This document shows, one piece after another, positions 1-13,900 of a stretch of DNA of 64,000 nt (positions within the stretch are counted from its first letter, which is position 1; each line of letters starts with the position of its first letter). This stretch comes from Membranipora membranacea (taxonomy: Eukaryota; Bryozoa; Gymnolaemata; Cheilostomatida; Membraniporidae): NCBI GenBank assembly GCA_914767715.1, contig OU612069.1:22813387-22877386 (forward strand), in the 5' to 3' direction. Under the pieces are notes generated by a model, which was not told where the DNA came from, searched no databases, and worked only from the letters and a program-made list of their open reading frames with translations. Made by a program: the position numbers and the translations under genes.

Positions 1-1400
1 CAATTGTCATCAGTAATGGCAGATGGCTGGGGAAGAAGATACTCACTACTTTTTGAGAGCTCATATAACTCTGTGCAAAGCTACTGGCTAGATGTTTTGA
101 AACCACAACTATCTATATAAATTTTTGACTGATGGCTCTGGCCGCGACAGCAGTGGTTTAATGATAAAACATTACACCGATGGCAAAAAGTCAAAGTTTT
201 CCGAGGTAAAAGTTATCAAGGCAATGATGTCATTCAAGAAATTAAATCTGAAAAGTGCGCCATTTCTGAAAGCCCAGTGAACGCTGAATATCTAAGTAGA
301 TATTTTTCTAGCATTGGTGCAAATCTCAATGAAGAGGCCAAAATAATTTCGAACAAAATTTACTCAGGCTTTGAAAATGATCAGGCTTTCAGCTTTCCAA
401 AATTTCCTTTTCAAGAAATTACATCAAGTGAAGCTTCAAAATATATTCACACATTGAAATTTATTTATATTATATATTATCTATATGCTGATGACTGCCT
501 ACTAGTCAGCAGTGGGGAAAACCCAGATATATCCACAAAACTTATGGAGCTAACCATTCATCAAGCATCCTGTTGGTACAGTGAAAATTGCCTTGTTCTA
601 AACAGCGATAAAACGGATCTCATGACCATTTCTTATAAAAAAAACACAAAACCTCCGAAACTTAAATTTAACGATATTACTTTCAAACAATCAGACAAGT
701 ACTTAGGTGTGATTCTTGATAACAAAATTAATTTTTAAATCTCATACCAGTAAAATCAAACAAAAGCTTTACCCAATAGACACCAGTTTTCAACATAATA
801 GAAAATTCCTGACACCCAAATTAGCCACACTTTGGTTCATTCTTATCTGGAATACAGCTATCCTCTACTATTTACAACAAAAACATGTCAAAAAGGAATT
901 TTTAACAATTGAGAATAGATGTTTGAAAATTAAACACTATGACAGTGCTAAAAATAACACCTAAAATAAGACCTACAACATCCCTGTTTTAACTTTGCGT
1001 TTCGAATGCTTAATAAAATTGTCAATAATTTAGTCCCAATGATTGACACCAATCTGCTACCCAAAAATTTAACTAGTGAGACTCGGCTTGCTACAAGTTC
1101 TGGGTTTAGACTAGCTAATTATGAAGTTCGTAGCTCAGAAGTTCAATGAATTACTCAATCATGTTAAGCTGAGTAAATCCCTTGCTTATTTTAAAAATGC
1201 CACCCAGAGCAATGTCCTCAAACTACTCAATTGGTCAGTTATCATCATTTCATTAAAGCCTACTGGTGCATTGTTCGAATTCAATTCTTTGCCCAGCTAT
1301 TGTGTATTAAATTGTGCTTTTCTGCCACTTAGTACATGTGTGTACTTTACTTGTAATTTTACCTGTCATTGTTCTTGATTTTTTTAGTTTCATGTCTTTT
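1..1400 (+). mobile_element. Decayed non-LTR retrotransposon (LINE) remnant
   Basis: Frame-broken fragments of one LINE reverse transcriptase lie here. An open stretch at about 277-470 reads like the linker before the RT domain (contains YFSSIG). The frame then jumps directly to the RT active-site block YADD at about 484-495, followed by a block with SDKYLGVILDNKINF. The fingers and palm before YADD are missing, so an internal deletion is evident. Further scraps from about 716 to 1378 could be the C-terminal part. There are several stops and frame changes, and no intact ORF. It sits just upstream of, or inside, the first visible intron of the LRR-Roc-COR-caspase gene. The boundaries are approximate. 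Confidence 0.75.
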
Positions 1401-1575
1401 TAATTCTCCACCATATTTTATCTGTATTTCTGCTTTCTGGGTACAAGTCCTAAGGACTTATTCTTCACCAGAATATAAATGGAATATATATTTCTGAATT
1501 ATTGAGCTTGAAACTGGACTGATATACAATTGAGTCATCATAGCTTTTATTAAATTAATTTGGATGATTTTACAG

Positions 1576-4500
1576 CATATAAGATCTGGTATAGGCATAG
1601 TGGACAGCCTGAGCTTGACGCAGCACTGCCATTTCCAATGAAAGATGAAACGACTATCAGTGACCTTCAAAAGGATGTCGGAGATGAAACGATAACGCAC
1701 TTATCTGTGCATGGAGATATCCCTGATGAGCTGTGGAAGATGGCTCCTAACCTTGTTTCACTGAAATTATCTGGCGTCAACTCTGAAACAAGGTACATTC
1801 TCTCCCTTTTTTTCTCCAAATGTTCTTTCTTAATTAGAAATGTCACAAAATGTCAAACTGAATGACCTATCATCTTTTGTAGGATTCCATGGTTTGGAGA
1901 GCTAAGAACCTTGGATATATCAGGAAGTTATTCATTGGAACATGGTTTACCTGAAGACATATATCGCCTGAGTCATCTTAAAACATTGAAACTAAGGAGT
2001 TGTAAACTTGAATCTTTAGATGAAAGGTATTTTTATTTTTTCACACATAAAAGTTCATTTCAAAATAAGTCAAATCTAAGGCATGACACTGCTATTTGGA
2101 TTAATTCTTATTTAAGACATCTGAATCTATGGAGGCATAAACAATCCATTATCATTGTATTGTCTTGGTGTTTTTTGCAATTGTATTTCATTAATTTAAA
2201 GACTAGCTGACCTATGCAGTCTGCAGAAACTGGACTTATCAGGGAATGACTTTTCTAAAGAAGATTTTCCTCATGTCATATACAAGCTGATCAATCTAAA
2301 ACAGTTAAACCTGTTTGATTGTGGATTGACATCTCTGGATGAAAGGTCAGCATTTCACTATTATGCTTTGTCTGGTTTCCCCAAATCATGTTTGCATACA
2401 TCTCTATTTAAACACGTTGAATAATTTTATGCTACTTTACCCCATGGGAAAACACAAGTGTTCACACTTTGGCAGATATGTCAATGATAGAAAATAGACA
2501 AAACAACCTTTATGTTCCTCTTTGCTAGATAAATTTTCTCAAACCGTTGCAATCTAAGATAAATATCCAACCATAAACATAGTAACACCACAATCACCTG
2601 AATATTTAGACCAACAATGTTGCAGTTTAATAACTTTATGTAAATGCCCTTTTTTTGTCAACGGAAATCGAATAATACAAAATGTCACTACAGTAGTATG
2701 AAATACCAATTAGTGGCAAAGTGAGTACAACCTAACCCTCAGCAGAGAAAGAAACAGTATTGTTACATACGCGTATTTCTGACAAGATATATTTTCTTTG
2801 AAGACTTGGTGAACTATGTGACCTTGAGAGTTTGAACTTACAGCGCAATGACTTTTCTAAGACAGGATTACCTGATGTTCTTTTCGAGCTGTCCCATCTA
2901 AAAAAGTTACACTTGGGAGGATGTGGATTGACAACTCTGGATGAGAGGTGAAAGCACTATAAACATGCTTCGTTTGTTATCTAGGCTGATTCCCTAAATA
3001 ATGTATATTTTTGGAAGCACCAACATTGAATGTAACACAGTCCTGTTATTAGCCTGCGTAAAGGGACAAAAAATCTTGATTAAAATTAAATATTGAATAA
3101 AAATGGAAGTTGTACATCTCTGAGAAAAGATAAGACAACTGAAAGAGCTGACAAAATCAGATTTTGCCTGTAACTGGAACAGTTACCTTTTTTGTAACTG
3201 TTGCATCCACAATGATATTCACATAACACATGTCCCTGAACTAGAGCTTGTTCTTTTCTAAATGCCTATCGTTACAGTTATATTTCCAAATATGGTTGTG
3301 TTGTTATAACAGTGTAAAGATGGTAAATATGAGTCTGCTTATGTCTTTCAGATGACTTTTCTCTTCTCGGAAATGCGGAACTTTAATTTGTAATGTGTGT
3401 GAGCATGTTGTTATATGACACACAAACAACATATGTGTGTATTCTTTGAAGACTTGCTGACCTATGTGACCTTGAGAGTCTTACCTTATGGGGGAATGAC
3501 TTTTCTGTGACAGGATTACCTGATGTCATTTTCAAGCTGTCCTGTCTAAAAATGTTAGATCTGAGTGAATGTGGATTGACATCTCTGGATGAGAGGTGAG
3601 ATTTTTATTCATGAGCTTTATCTTTCTACACTATTAAACAGGTATTGATCAAGAAGAAACACTCTCAACGCAGAGAACAACACTTTCCTAACTAAGTTTT
3701 ATTTTTGTTATACAGAAGCCCTCTCATAACTAAGAATAACCTATTCAAACAGGTTGTAAGGGAAGAATACTTGAATACAAGGTTGCATGAGGTGTTGACC
3801 CTCATTAAAGGGGTGCTGAATATATTTTTTATTTATTCTATAATTGGAGGAAGTCGCACTGATCTGACAGCCAGGGAAGCTATGATAGCAGCTAAATACA
3901 CAAATATTCATAGTGTCTTACGCCTACCTATATAATGGACACAATTAGTAAAAAATTGAATAGGATTTAAAAAAAAAAAATATTATTATAAAAATAATGA
4001 GATGATGCGAATTTCCAGATAAAGCATAGATCCCATCTGAAAAAAACTATTGCTGGAAAAAATATGAATTATTTAATTTTATTATAATACATAATAACTG
4101 TACATTTAATTCAATAGCTAAATATATGTGATAAAGTTTTTTATGCAGAGTAAATTCAACTGCTCATTTCGAAACATCTCCCGGCCTGACGCTGAATTTC
4201 ATTGTGATGGATAAGATTTTCATATTAAAGTATATTGCTATTTAATTTAAATTATAATAGAAACAAGACATTCCGCATACGATCAAATTTTTGTATTACT
4301 AAATGTACAGGTAAAATGCTGTCAGCTTAAACAAACGAGTTTTCACAGGAAACGTCTCATCTCATCCTTGATGACTTAGATGAACTTTTGCATAAGTATG
4401 GTCTCATTTGTAAATGATCATGGGATATATCTCGAAATCAAATCACTGCACAAGTATCAAGGTGATTCTAGGGACGGATTTTCTTGCTTATCTGCAGCTC

Positions 4501-4967
4501 AACAGATAGTATTGGATTGTCTAAATTCCAAAATGAAGAAAGCAAAGTTCTCTGTGATGTTAATGAGTTTCTGTAAGGCCTATGATTGTGAAAACCTCAA
4601 TATATCATTCACAAAACTGGAAATTGCTGGTATCAGTGACACTGCTCCTGTTCCTCTGGACTCTTTCCTGAATGATCAATCTTGAAAAGACCCCTATCCC
4701 CTATACACATGACATTCCTAATATTATCACCCAAAAAAGGAAACTGTTTCTCAAAGGATGTCTGCTTACGATCATCTCCATACTAAAGTCTTTTGAAATC
4801 GAACTTTTGTTTATCTATCACAGACTGTCTTCACTGGTTATACTGGAGAACCTGGACGTATCACGCAATGACCTTACCTCCTCAGATATGCTGGAAGTGA
4901 TCTGCGAGCTGTCAAATCTGAAGGTGTTGAATATGCGAGAGTGTGGATTAGATAACTTAGACGACAG
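1576..4967 (+). other. LRR exon array of the fusion gene: one repeat per 144-bp exon
   Basis: After a 217-bp exon, five exons (1883-2026, 2202-2345, 2804-2947, 3452-3595, 4824-4967) are each exactly 144 bp. Each starts and ends in phase 2, splitting the Arg codon of a repeated DER or DDR. Each encodes one 48-residue module of the pattern LxxLCxLExLxLxxNDF followed by GLPDVIFxLSxLKxLxL and CGLTSLDE. The LRR continues into the start of the 9437 exon. Because all boundaries are in the same phase and of equal length, exons can be duplicated, lost or skipped without breaking the frame. The repeats at 2804 and 3452 are very alike, implying recent duplication. Confidence 0.9.
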
Positions 4968-7900
4968 GTTAGTTGCATGATAGAGCCTGGCCAGACGCTG
5001 CTTCACAGTTTAAACTTGATATGTACAAAAAGAGTAAAAATTTTCTTTCCTTCATATGCAGTTGAGCTCAGAAGGCCAAATTTCTAAAGTAAAATGCACA
5101 GAGAGTAATAAGGTCAGGAGAAAAAGCATATGGTGCATTCTTCTGCTGGGTGCTGCCATTCCTGCCTCATTTAACCCTGACCGATCGCCTTGGTGTCAGT
5201 GTACTGAGGGATAGTCAATAATTGGCTTAAATTCGTTACCTTAAACCAAATAGGTCAAGAGATGGGAATTCAGGGACTGTCCATTTACGCTACAATAGAA
5301 TGGCAACTTATCACCTGTTCTTATTGACTAGTACACCATTGCATGGTTGTTTACCTGCATGTTTAGTTAGCAGTTAGCAGGTTTCCAGTGCCAGCATTAT
5401 CAGCTGTGATATCGTAAACCGTTGTTCCACAATCGATTTTTCAGTACAAGGTCGAAAATCAATTCGAACATGAACGGCTTTAACCCTAAATGTTTGGGGG
5501 TCTTAACAGCATGCTGGTGGCTGGTAAATCATTCCATTCATGAGCAATGTACATAAAGAATGAAGTTTGACTTTGATGCCCCAGATCATGTGAGCAGCTA
5601 TTCTTTGTACTGCTTCTAAACATGTGGTAATGCAGTCAGTTATGGAAACCTTAGCAGCAGAGGCATACTCTCTACTCACTAGCTGCTTGAAGTCAGTACA
5701 TCACGTTGTGTGATGCCGATGATGGAGTTCGCTTTTGAAGTGATGTGTGTGTGCAATGTGATCCGTTAGTTGCTCTTGGTATGACTGTGTCATGTAATGT
5801 CAGTGGTTGAGTGCCCGGGCTGGTGCCTCCTTGAAAAAGCCATATGCTGATACCTTTATTCCGTGGAACTCCATGTCATAAGCAGTTTCCCAGCGGGTTA
5901 GTCTTCTGAGATCTTCCTGAAGACACAGGTGGTTGTCTGTGGTGTTGTATAATATTGTTATGTCTGCAAACAGTCGCACTACTGACTTGATGTTATCTAG
6001 CATGTCATTTATGTAGAAGAGGAACATGGTTGGCCTGATAACAGAACCTTGTCACAGGTGCTAGTTGTGACTCTTCTCCATCAATAACCAGTTTCTGCTG
6101 CGCGCCCTGTCAGGAAGTCCTCTAACCATGAGATGACTTAAAGTTCAACCCATAGCGAACTAGTTTCATCAGGAGTTTTTGATGGTTGACCATCTCAAAT
6201 GTCTTAGAAAAATCCAAGACACAGACTTCTATTTCCTTTCCACTGTCAAGGTTGTATGTGATGTCAGTGGTTAGCTCTGATAACTGGATTTCACAGCCCT
6301 GTCTGGCGCTGAACCTGTGCTGATTGCGGGATGGATTCGACGTAGTTCTGCAGCTCGCTGGTTAGTATATGTTCCATAAGCTTACTAGTTATACATGTAA
6401 GGCTAGCAGGCCTATAATACTCCGCCAGGTATTTCTCTCCTTCCTTGCCCATTGGACATACAGTAGCTAGTTTCCAGTCCTTTGGCACGATACCTTTGTC
6501 AAGTGAGTTCTGTAAGAGTGTTCGCCATCTCTTTCAGTATGTTTGGGCTTATACCATCAGACCCAACTGCGATGTTTGCTTTCAGTGTAGTCAATTGTCT
6601 GTGGACTCCCTTAATGTCAAATATTATTTCACTCATTTTTGCAAGCAATGCGAGCTCGCTGTAGTCAATGGGCTCAGAAAGCTTTGAAAATACATACACA
6701 AATTATTCATTCATGATATTAGTCCGGTTCCTTGCTGGGGGGATGATACAGCAGCTGAGCGTCTGTGCTTTACATACGTTCGAAACCTCTTATGGAGCTC
6801 GTCTTTTGTTTTCGTTTCATCAGTAAGCAGTCTGTGCACATAGGCAGCATGCTGCTTCCTCATCATCTTTTGTTCTGAATGTCTAATGCATTTTAGCGCA
6901 TTTCTAACTGGAGACTACCTTTTTCTTACATTGTTTGTATAGCTTGTTCTTTTTCTTTATGAGTGAGTGCAGCTGCTCGGATTGGAGTCCTTGCTCTTAG
7001 TGCAGCGCTAGTGCTACAAAGTCTGACATGGCATCTAGTATTGCCTCCTTGATTGACTTCCAGTGATCGTCAGTGTCAAGTTGGTATACTTGTTATCGAT
7101 ATTCTCGAACCAGGATGCTAGGTTTTGAGACATTCCTGGCCAATCAGGTTTGTTGTACAGCCATCTTTCTTGGTAATTGCCTCCGATATTCTGGAGTAAC
7201 AGATAACTCTAGCAAGAGGATTGAATGGTCATTTTTGTACACTGTTGATCTGTTCTTGGAGATTGGTGGCTACAAGGTCAGGTGTTTTCTGAGGTCGTGT
7301 TGGCTCTACCACAGATTGGATGAGATCAAAATGGTAGGTCACGGAAATCAGTACATTGGTATATGGGTATATGGGTATATGGGTATTGAGCTCCAGCTTT
7401 GAGTGATCAGTCGTTCCAATTAAAGCCTGGGAACATGAAATCTCCACCAATAACCAGTGCTCTTGGTTGTTTTGACATCAATGGATTGAGTGAACTCTTC
7501 AGTTGGGCAGTGAATACCTTGTCTGAAACATTCGGTCTGTAACACGCAGCAGTGAAAATATCTCTATGCCCTGTACATTTGATTTTCACCCATAATATTT
7601 CACTCTCGTCGTACTTGTGATGCTACAGTTAACAGCTATCATGAAGCCTCGGTGTCTTCCTACTTTTCTGACCCTCCTATATATGGTATAGGTATCACTC
7701 TCAGACTCGTTGGTGTTATTGGAGCTATAAAGCCAGGTCTCTGTTGTTATAATTACAGCGGCTTGTGTGGTATTGATCATGTTTATCCACGCTCATTTCT
7801 TGCCAACTGTTGATTGACAATGGAAGTTAATTATTCTGAGAAGCCTGCCGTATTTGCTAGGGGAAGGGCGTTTGCACTTTTGAGGTGAGGATTGGTGTTC

Positions 7901-10900
7901 AGGTGAATGTTGTTCATCTAAGGAATATGGACTGATCTGTGTTGAGCTCCCGCTGGCTGCATCACTGAAGCTGATGGTCTCATCAAACAGCATGGCTGAG
8001 GATGTTGTTGTGTTGTGTTGGCTGTTACATGTAGGACATGACCGTTGGAAACTGGAATGCCCACTTGGCATGCCAGATGGTACCATAGTATGACAGTGCT
8101 AGCACATGACCGACACTGCATACCAGTCTACAAATGTAGTTTACATGTACCACACAGGTACACAGTAGAACAACTGCTTTTGTAGTTGACATCCGTCATT
8201 TTGGAATTTGGATCTCAAGAGGTGAGTTTCTGCTTGGTTTGGTAGGTATTGGTGTTGAAGTTGATAAGACAGTTGTCTGGGGTGTAGATGGATGAGATGT
8301 CTAAAAGCTCTTCATATTAAACTCAAACTGGCGGGTAAAATATGTGCTCTTAAGACTTTTCGTTAGTTTTTAAAAATGGCTTGCCCCATAAAGGTCAAGG
8401 TTTTGGTTAGGCGTATCCAACTTTACATTCTGTGGCAATTCCTCTGCCAGGCAGATTCAGTAGTTGATATAACACAATACCTTGATCGAAAAAGGTGAGC
8501 ATTGAACATTTGAATTTATGATCGAATGTGACCGTAGATGTTGTCCTAATTGTCTTTGGGAGATCGTATCTTCCCTTTTGTTGACGTTAATATCCATTTG
8601 TTGGGAGGGGACAACTTCACAAGAAAGATTTATTGGTCATCATTGCTACTAACACTCATAGGCTCAGATCATAATTCCTTGCAATTAAATCTAAATGACA
8701 ATTAAATTTCTATAAACAAGCATGTACGTTGAAAATTAGTGATTATTCTGTTTTTGATTAAGTCCGGTGGCAGCCCTCTACTATCTTGTCACTTCCATTT
8801 ACAATTTTGGGTGCATAGGTTTTGACGATGGTAGTATCCCGTACACAATGTTGCACACTAGGCGGTTAAATACGCTGCTGGCAAAAGGGAATGTGTTCAA
8901 AAATGATGATATGGTTTCAAAACATCCAAATCTGAAAGGGCGTGACATAATTAGTGGATCTACAAGTTGCTTTGACGCTTTGAGACTTTGCAAGACAAAA
9001 CTGAAAAGAAAAGGATTGGTCTGCATATTTATCATCAAGGCGATAAATATCTGACAGTTTTGTTAAAACTGACACAGGCTTTGAAAAGAAGTATTATTCT
9101 GGCCACTTCAAGTTTATTTGTGTGCATTCATATACAGAGCTTATTTGAACACCCATCAAGCGCACAGGGAAGACCTATGCAAATGCTGTTTTCTCGAATT
9201 TGATGAAGCAGAAATTATTTGATGAATTTGCCAATCTTAAATGTTTTTAGGCTGGATCTAAGAAAGCATACAGCCTGTTATCAATTTGAGTCTGCCATCC
9301 ACATCGCTTAATCACCCTTTGCATGCCTTTTCCACTGTAAAATGACACAACGTAATCAAATTTTTTCTTAAATAGTTAACATAAATAAAAAATTTTTTTC
9401 TGTTATTAATTAATATTGGTAAACTCTCGTTTCTAGAGTAGAGAGTCTAAAGTATATCGAGGAACTCCATTTGGGAAATCAAAATTATTTCGACTCGAAT
9501 GTAGGAAGAAATGGATTCAAAAACATTTCTAATGTGTGCAAATTAAACAATTTGCGTTACTTGGATGTCACTTTTGTGGACTCATTAATGGAACTACCTT
9601 CTCAACTTTTCCATTTACCAAACTTGGAGCGTGTCGATTGTAAAGGCTGTGACGTGCTGAGGAAATCCCCAGAATCAGTGTGTTCTCAGGGTATAGAAGC
9701 AGTAAAACTGTATTTTGCCGACCTTGAAGATACTTCTTGGACCCACGTACCCATTGTTTCCGCTGCAGTGATTGGTAGTAGGATGGCTGGAAAAACGAGC
9801 ATGATAAGAACTCTGAAGCATCAAAAGCGCCACTTCACCTATCGTGACAGTTCTTCTCCCCGGGATGAGGCAACAAGGGTGTTTGAAGTGAGCGAGATAA
9901 CTGCCGGAGATTGTAGGCTCAGGATGTTTGACTTTGGTGGTGACACAGTGTACCATGTAACATACCAGCTGACAATCCGACCAAACTACATTCCAATCTT
10001 TGTTGTGAACATGGAACAGTTCGATCGTTTAGCAAAAGGCTCGACTGCAGAAGAAGCCACCAGACAGCTGTGTGTGGATTATATATCCCACCTTTATCTG
10101 GCATGTCCAAAACTAGGACGTCCAATCCTGCTTCTTACCCATGAGGACAAACTCAAGTCAGATATATTTGAGCAGAGAAAAGCAGAAATGCTGAGTGCCA
10201 TTGACAAACTTACAGCGCAAATGATTGAGGAAGAAGCCGCAGTGTCCAAAGGCCAAAGGACCATGATGAGCAAAATACTGCATTTGGCTAAACACAGGGA
10301 GGTTTTTGATCGGGTCGACATATTCTCTTTTGGCTCTGATTCCCAAGACTAGACTAACATACATCTACTGTTGTTGGCATTGTCATATAGATGCAAAGAA
10401 AACTCTGTATTCATTCCGTCTATTTGGGAGGGTATCGGGTGTTTCCTTGAACTGATGCAGAATTTGCCATTTATTCTAGTCTCAGATATCTTGAGAGAAT
10501 TTCCTAGTGAGCACAATGTTATTGCGTTACGATACATGCATAACGAAGGCCGGTTGTTATGGTTTGAGAAAGACGCAGCCCTTGCGAAAATAGTTTTCCA
10601 TAACATAGGCTCCATCACCAAGGTGATTGAGACTCTTTTCGATCACACAAGTGAGACGTCATGGAAAGAAAGGATCAATCGGTACAGACCCACTGAAATC
10701 AACGGCAAACTGATAACACCTGCTAAGTACACTGCCTTGGTTGCAGAGTTCTTGAAGACTGGAGTTCTTGATGAGGCGATATATGTCAGCCTTTTCAACA
10801 ATCTACAGTTTCCTACGGATGTTGCCACTACAGTTCTACAGGCATTTCATATGGTGTGCGGACCAATTTTGTCCAAACCCCGGGCAAAATACATCATCCC

Positions 10901-13900
10901 ATATCTAGCAAAAGAAGCTTTTGACTGGTCCTTTCTTCCATCTCCAAATCATCTGACTCTTAAAGTAGTCATCAGCTTTGTAGGCCTTTCGCCACCTTCA
11001 TATGTGTATCACTTGCTGGTCGTTGCGTTTCTCAACATCTACACTGATCCCCGCAATGTGATCAAGGCGTTTAGAGATGGTGCTGTCATCTCACAGGGAG
11101 GTATACAAACAGCTGTCACTCATAACTCCCAGGAGCGTTTTCTCTCTATCATATCTTATGCACCAGCCGCAAAACTGGATGTTTCATGGAGAAAAATTAT
11201 CAACACCACCGACACAATACTGAGAAAGCTGAAATCAATATGGATAGCATCCCATCCGAGTTGCAGATTCTACTGTGCTCACTGTCTTCACACTAAAGAA
11301 GAAGAGCCCGACTGCCAGGTAGATCCTGACTGGTATGTGCTGCCAAGGACACCAGATACAGACTCACCACTATCTGAGCGCTTGACAGATTTCACAGGGA
11401 TCGACTCAGTACACTGCTGTAATATAAGATCTGTACACGATCTGGCTCAAGTTCCATCACCACTGAAATACCCATGTAAGTATTTTCAACATGATGTGTC
11501 TGTCCAATAATCCGAATTCTAGATGTATAATTAGTAGCGTCCTCACATAATGATGATTGAATGAATCATTCTAGTCATATTTTTCTCAGCTCACCAACTT
11601 TATTATTGTATTATGTATCCTGAGAATCCTCCTCTCTACCATCATAGCTCTTATTATTTTGTTAACACTTGGCAGGAAATTCATGCAGCAGACAAGCGTA
11701 ATGATTAGCTTATTTTCTATAGTGATCTTCTTGTCAACAGTCTGCATGCCAATTTTTTTCCAGGTTTCAGTCTGAATGAGGATGAAAAAGCCATCATCCA
11801 AGCATATATCAGAACACTCACACCTGGAATTCCCTCCTCTGCCACTCAAGTGTCAAGCGGTAAACCCTAAAAATGTTATATACATATCTCCTTCATCTCA
11901 TTAGAAGATGTGATGTGATGATATCTGATTGAATTTTTATATTATATCAGCTTCTAGGAAGTTCATAGTTAATTTTTGGCTTGGATGATGGGGATGTTTG
12001 ATACCTCCCAATTGAGGCATGTACACAAGGGGATTTTCACATTCACAAAGAATCATAGGAAAACATAATTCATTTTCATCTTATGTCTGCAGCTGTTAGA
12101 CCAGTTGTGGATAACACAGCAGTAGATGAGATCATACTCCAGATGAAGACACAGCCATCGTTCATAAATCAAACACCTGATATCACTACTAGCCCAGTCG
12201 GCAATCTAGCAACAAGACCTCAGGTAGGCGTGACCGTTAATCTCCTAAATTGTTGTTCAGTCAAGGCAGCCTTGGGTGACAGTTATGTAAAAAGAAAACT
12301 GTAACACAGAATACTATCTGTTTCTGCGATGGGAAAGTACGTTGAATGCTTTTGTTGACATATCAAAAAAGTATTTATTTATAAATTGATCTGAATATTT
12401 GACTGATTTATTCTAGTTCACAATGACAGAGACAAGGGGAAGAGCTCTTCTTATATCCAACAAGTTTCAGCAGCCTAATGGTTCATACAGAGAGGGTTCG
12501 GAACATGACTATAGAAATATGAAGGCAGTACTAGTTAGAGCTGGTTTTGTCACAACAGGAAGTCATCAAAACTATGATGCTCAGGTGATTATTGAACAGA
12601 GTATGTTTCGGCTCTCTTATAAAATAGTCTCATCTATATAATGCATCATTCATCTTTTTTCTATGGTCATAACACTTTGTTTGTTGCTGACAGGAAATTG
12701 TAGAGGCGATTCACCAAGAAACTCAACTTATAGATGAGACAACAGGAGAGTCTGTTCATGCAAACCTTGGTATGTTTGTGCTCATGCTGACAAGTCATGG
12801 TACTGAGAATGGTATAGCTGGAGTAGATGGTAAACTTGTGAAGCTAACAGACATTTTTGAGTTGCTTTCTGCTAGGAACTTTCCATCTATGCAGGGGAAA
12901 CCCAAGCTTATTGTCATTCAAGCATGTGCTGGAGGTAAGCCCACATGTATTACAAGGAGTTTTGTTATGACTATTATTTTTTCCTGACGCATTAGTATGT
13001 TGCTAATAATATAAGTACACTTAATAAAACTTAACTCAAACCTGGATGGTAACAATTAGCATGAGAATAAGTATTGCCATGATGAAAGATTATTCGGTCA
13101 ATCTATGTACAATGGTTTTCAATGATGTGATGTCAACACAAATCTGATATGCGAATACACCCCTTTGAAAGCAGCATGCTCCTTATCAATATTCCAGGTA
13201 AACGAGAGATGCTGCTAGATGATACAGATAATGCAGAACCGCCTGAGAACATCACATTGACTTCAGCCTACAAAAACATTAAGCTGGGTCAACCTGCCTC
13301 ACAAAATTCTGCCACTGGCACAGAGAGAGGAGACAAAACCAAGAAAGTACCTCATCAGGATATCCCGCAGGTGGACAGTGTCAACGAGAAGATTTCTTGT
13401 GCGGATCTTCTGGTTATGCAATCTAGTTTTGACAGTAAGTGTCTCTTTGCTCTCCAGCCAACAAGATATTTTCATGTATCTCTGTCATTTACTGGATGAG
13501 AGCTTGAACTAATAAATACCTAATGATGCATCATACTGGGAAAAGTTATGAAAATTCCATTCGGAATTACTATTTATCAACTCAACTATATTTTTCTCAG
13601 CGTTTGCGTCCCCGAGAAGTAGACTGATAGGATCACCGTTCATAAGAGGATTAGTTATCGCTATCTACAAATGGGCCTCTGTTCATCATATAGAGACCAT
13701 AGCAGAACTGGTAAGTATGACAATATATAAAAATTGCTATTGTTGAAATCTTGCAATATAATTTAGTTCATGAAAACTTGGGTGTACCAGTGTGTCCGGT
13801 TTGCTTGAATAGTTTTTTTTAAATTCAAAGTTGAAACTACTTACATTATCACAACTTGATTCAACTATTACAATATCTGTATACTTCCCATTTTATAATG

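Noticed and set aside
1560-1575. Translation start of the fusion gene at 1560
   Set aside because: The codon is TTG, not ATG, and a TTTTACAG acceptor directly follows, so the sequence before 1576 is read as intron.
2641-3450. CRISPR-like repetition suggested by similar 140-bp blocks
   Set aside because: The repeated blocks are LRR-coding exons with splice sites; the organism is an animal.
10302-10390. Short introns that would remove the TAG in the Roc-COR exon
   Set aside because: Candidates ending at 10390 change the frame. One of 51 bp ending at 10352 keeps frame but has a weak donor, is very short and would delete conserved Roc sequence.
12423-12425. Start codon of an independent caspase gene
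   Set aside because: The preceding exon joins in phase 0 with an open frame into TTC ACA before this ATG, and the whole gene sums to complete codons. Kept as an alternative, not preferred.
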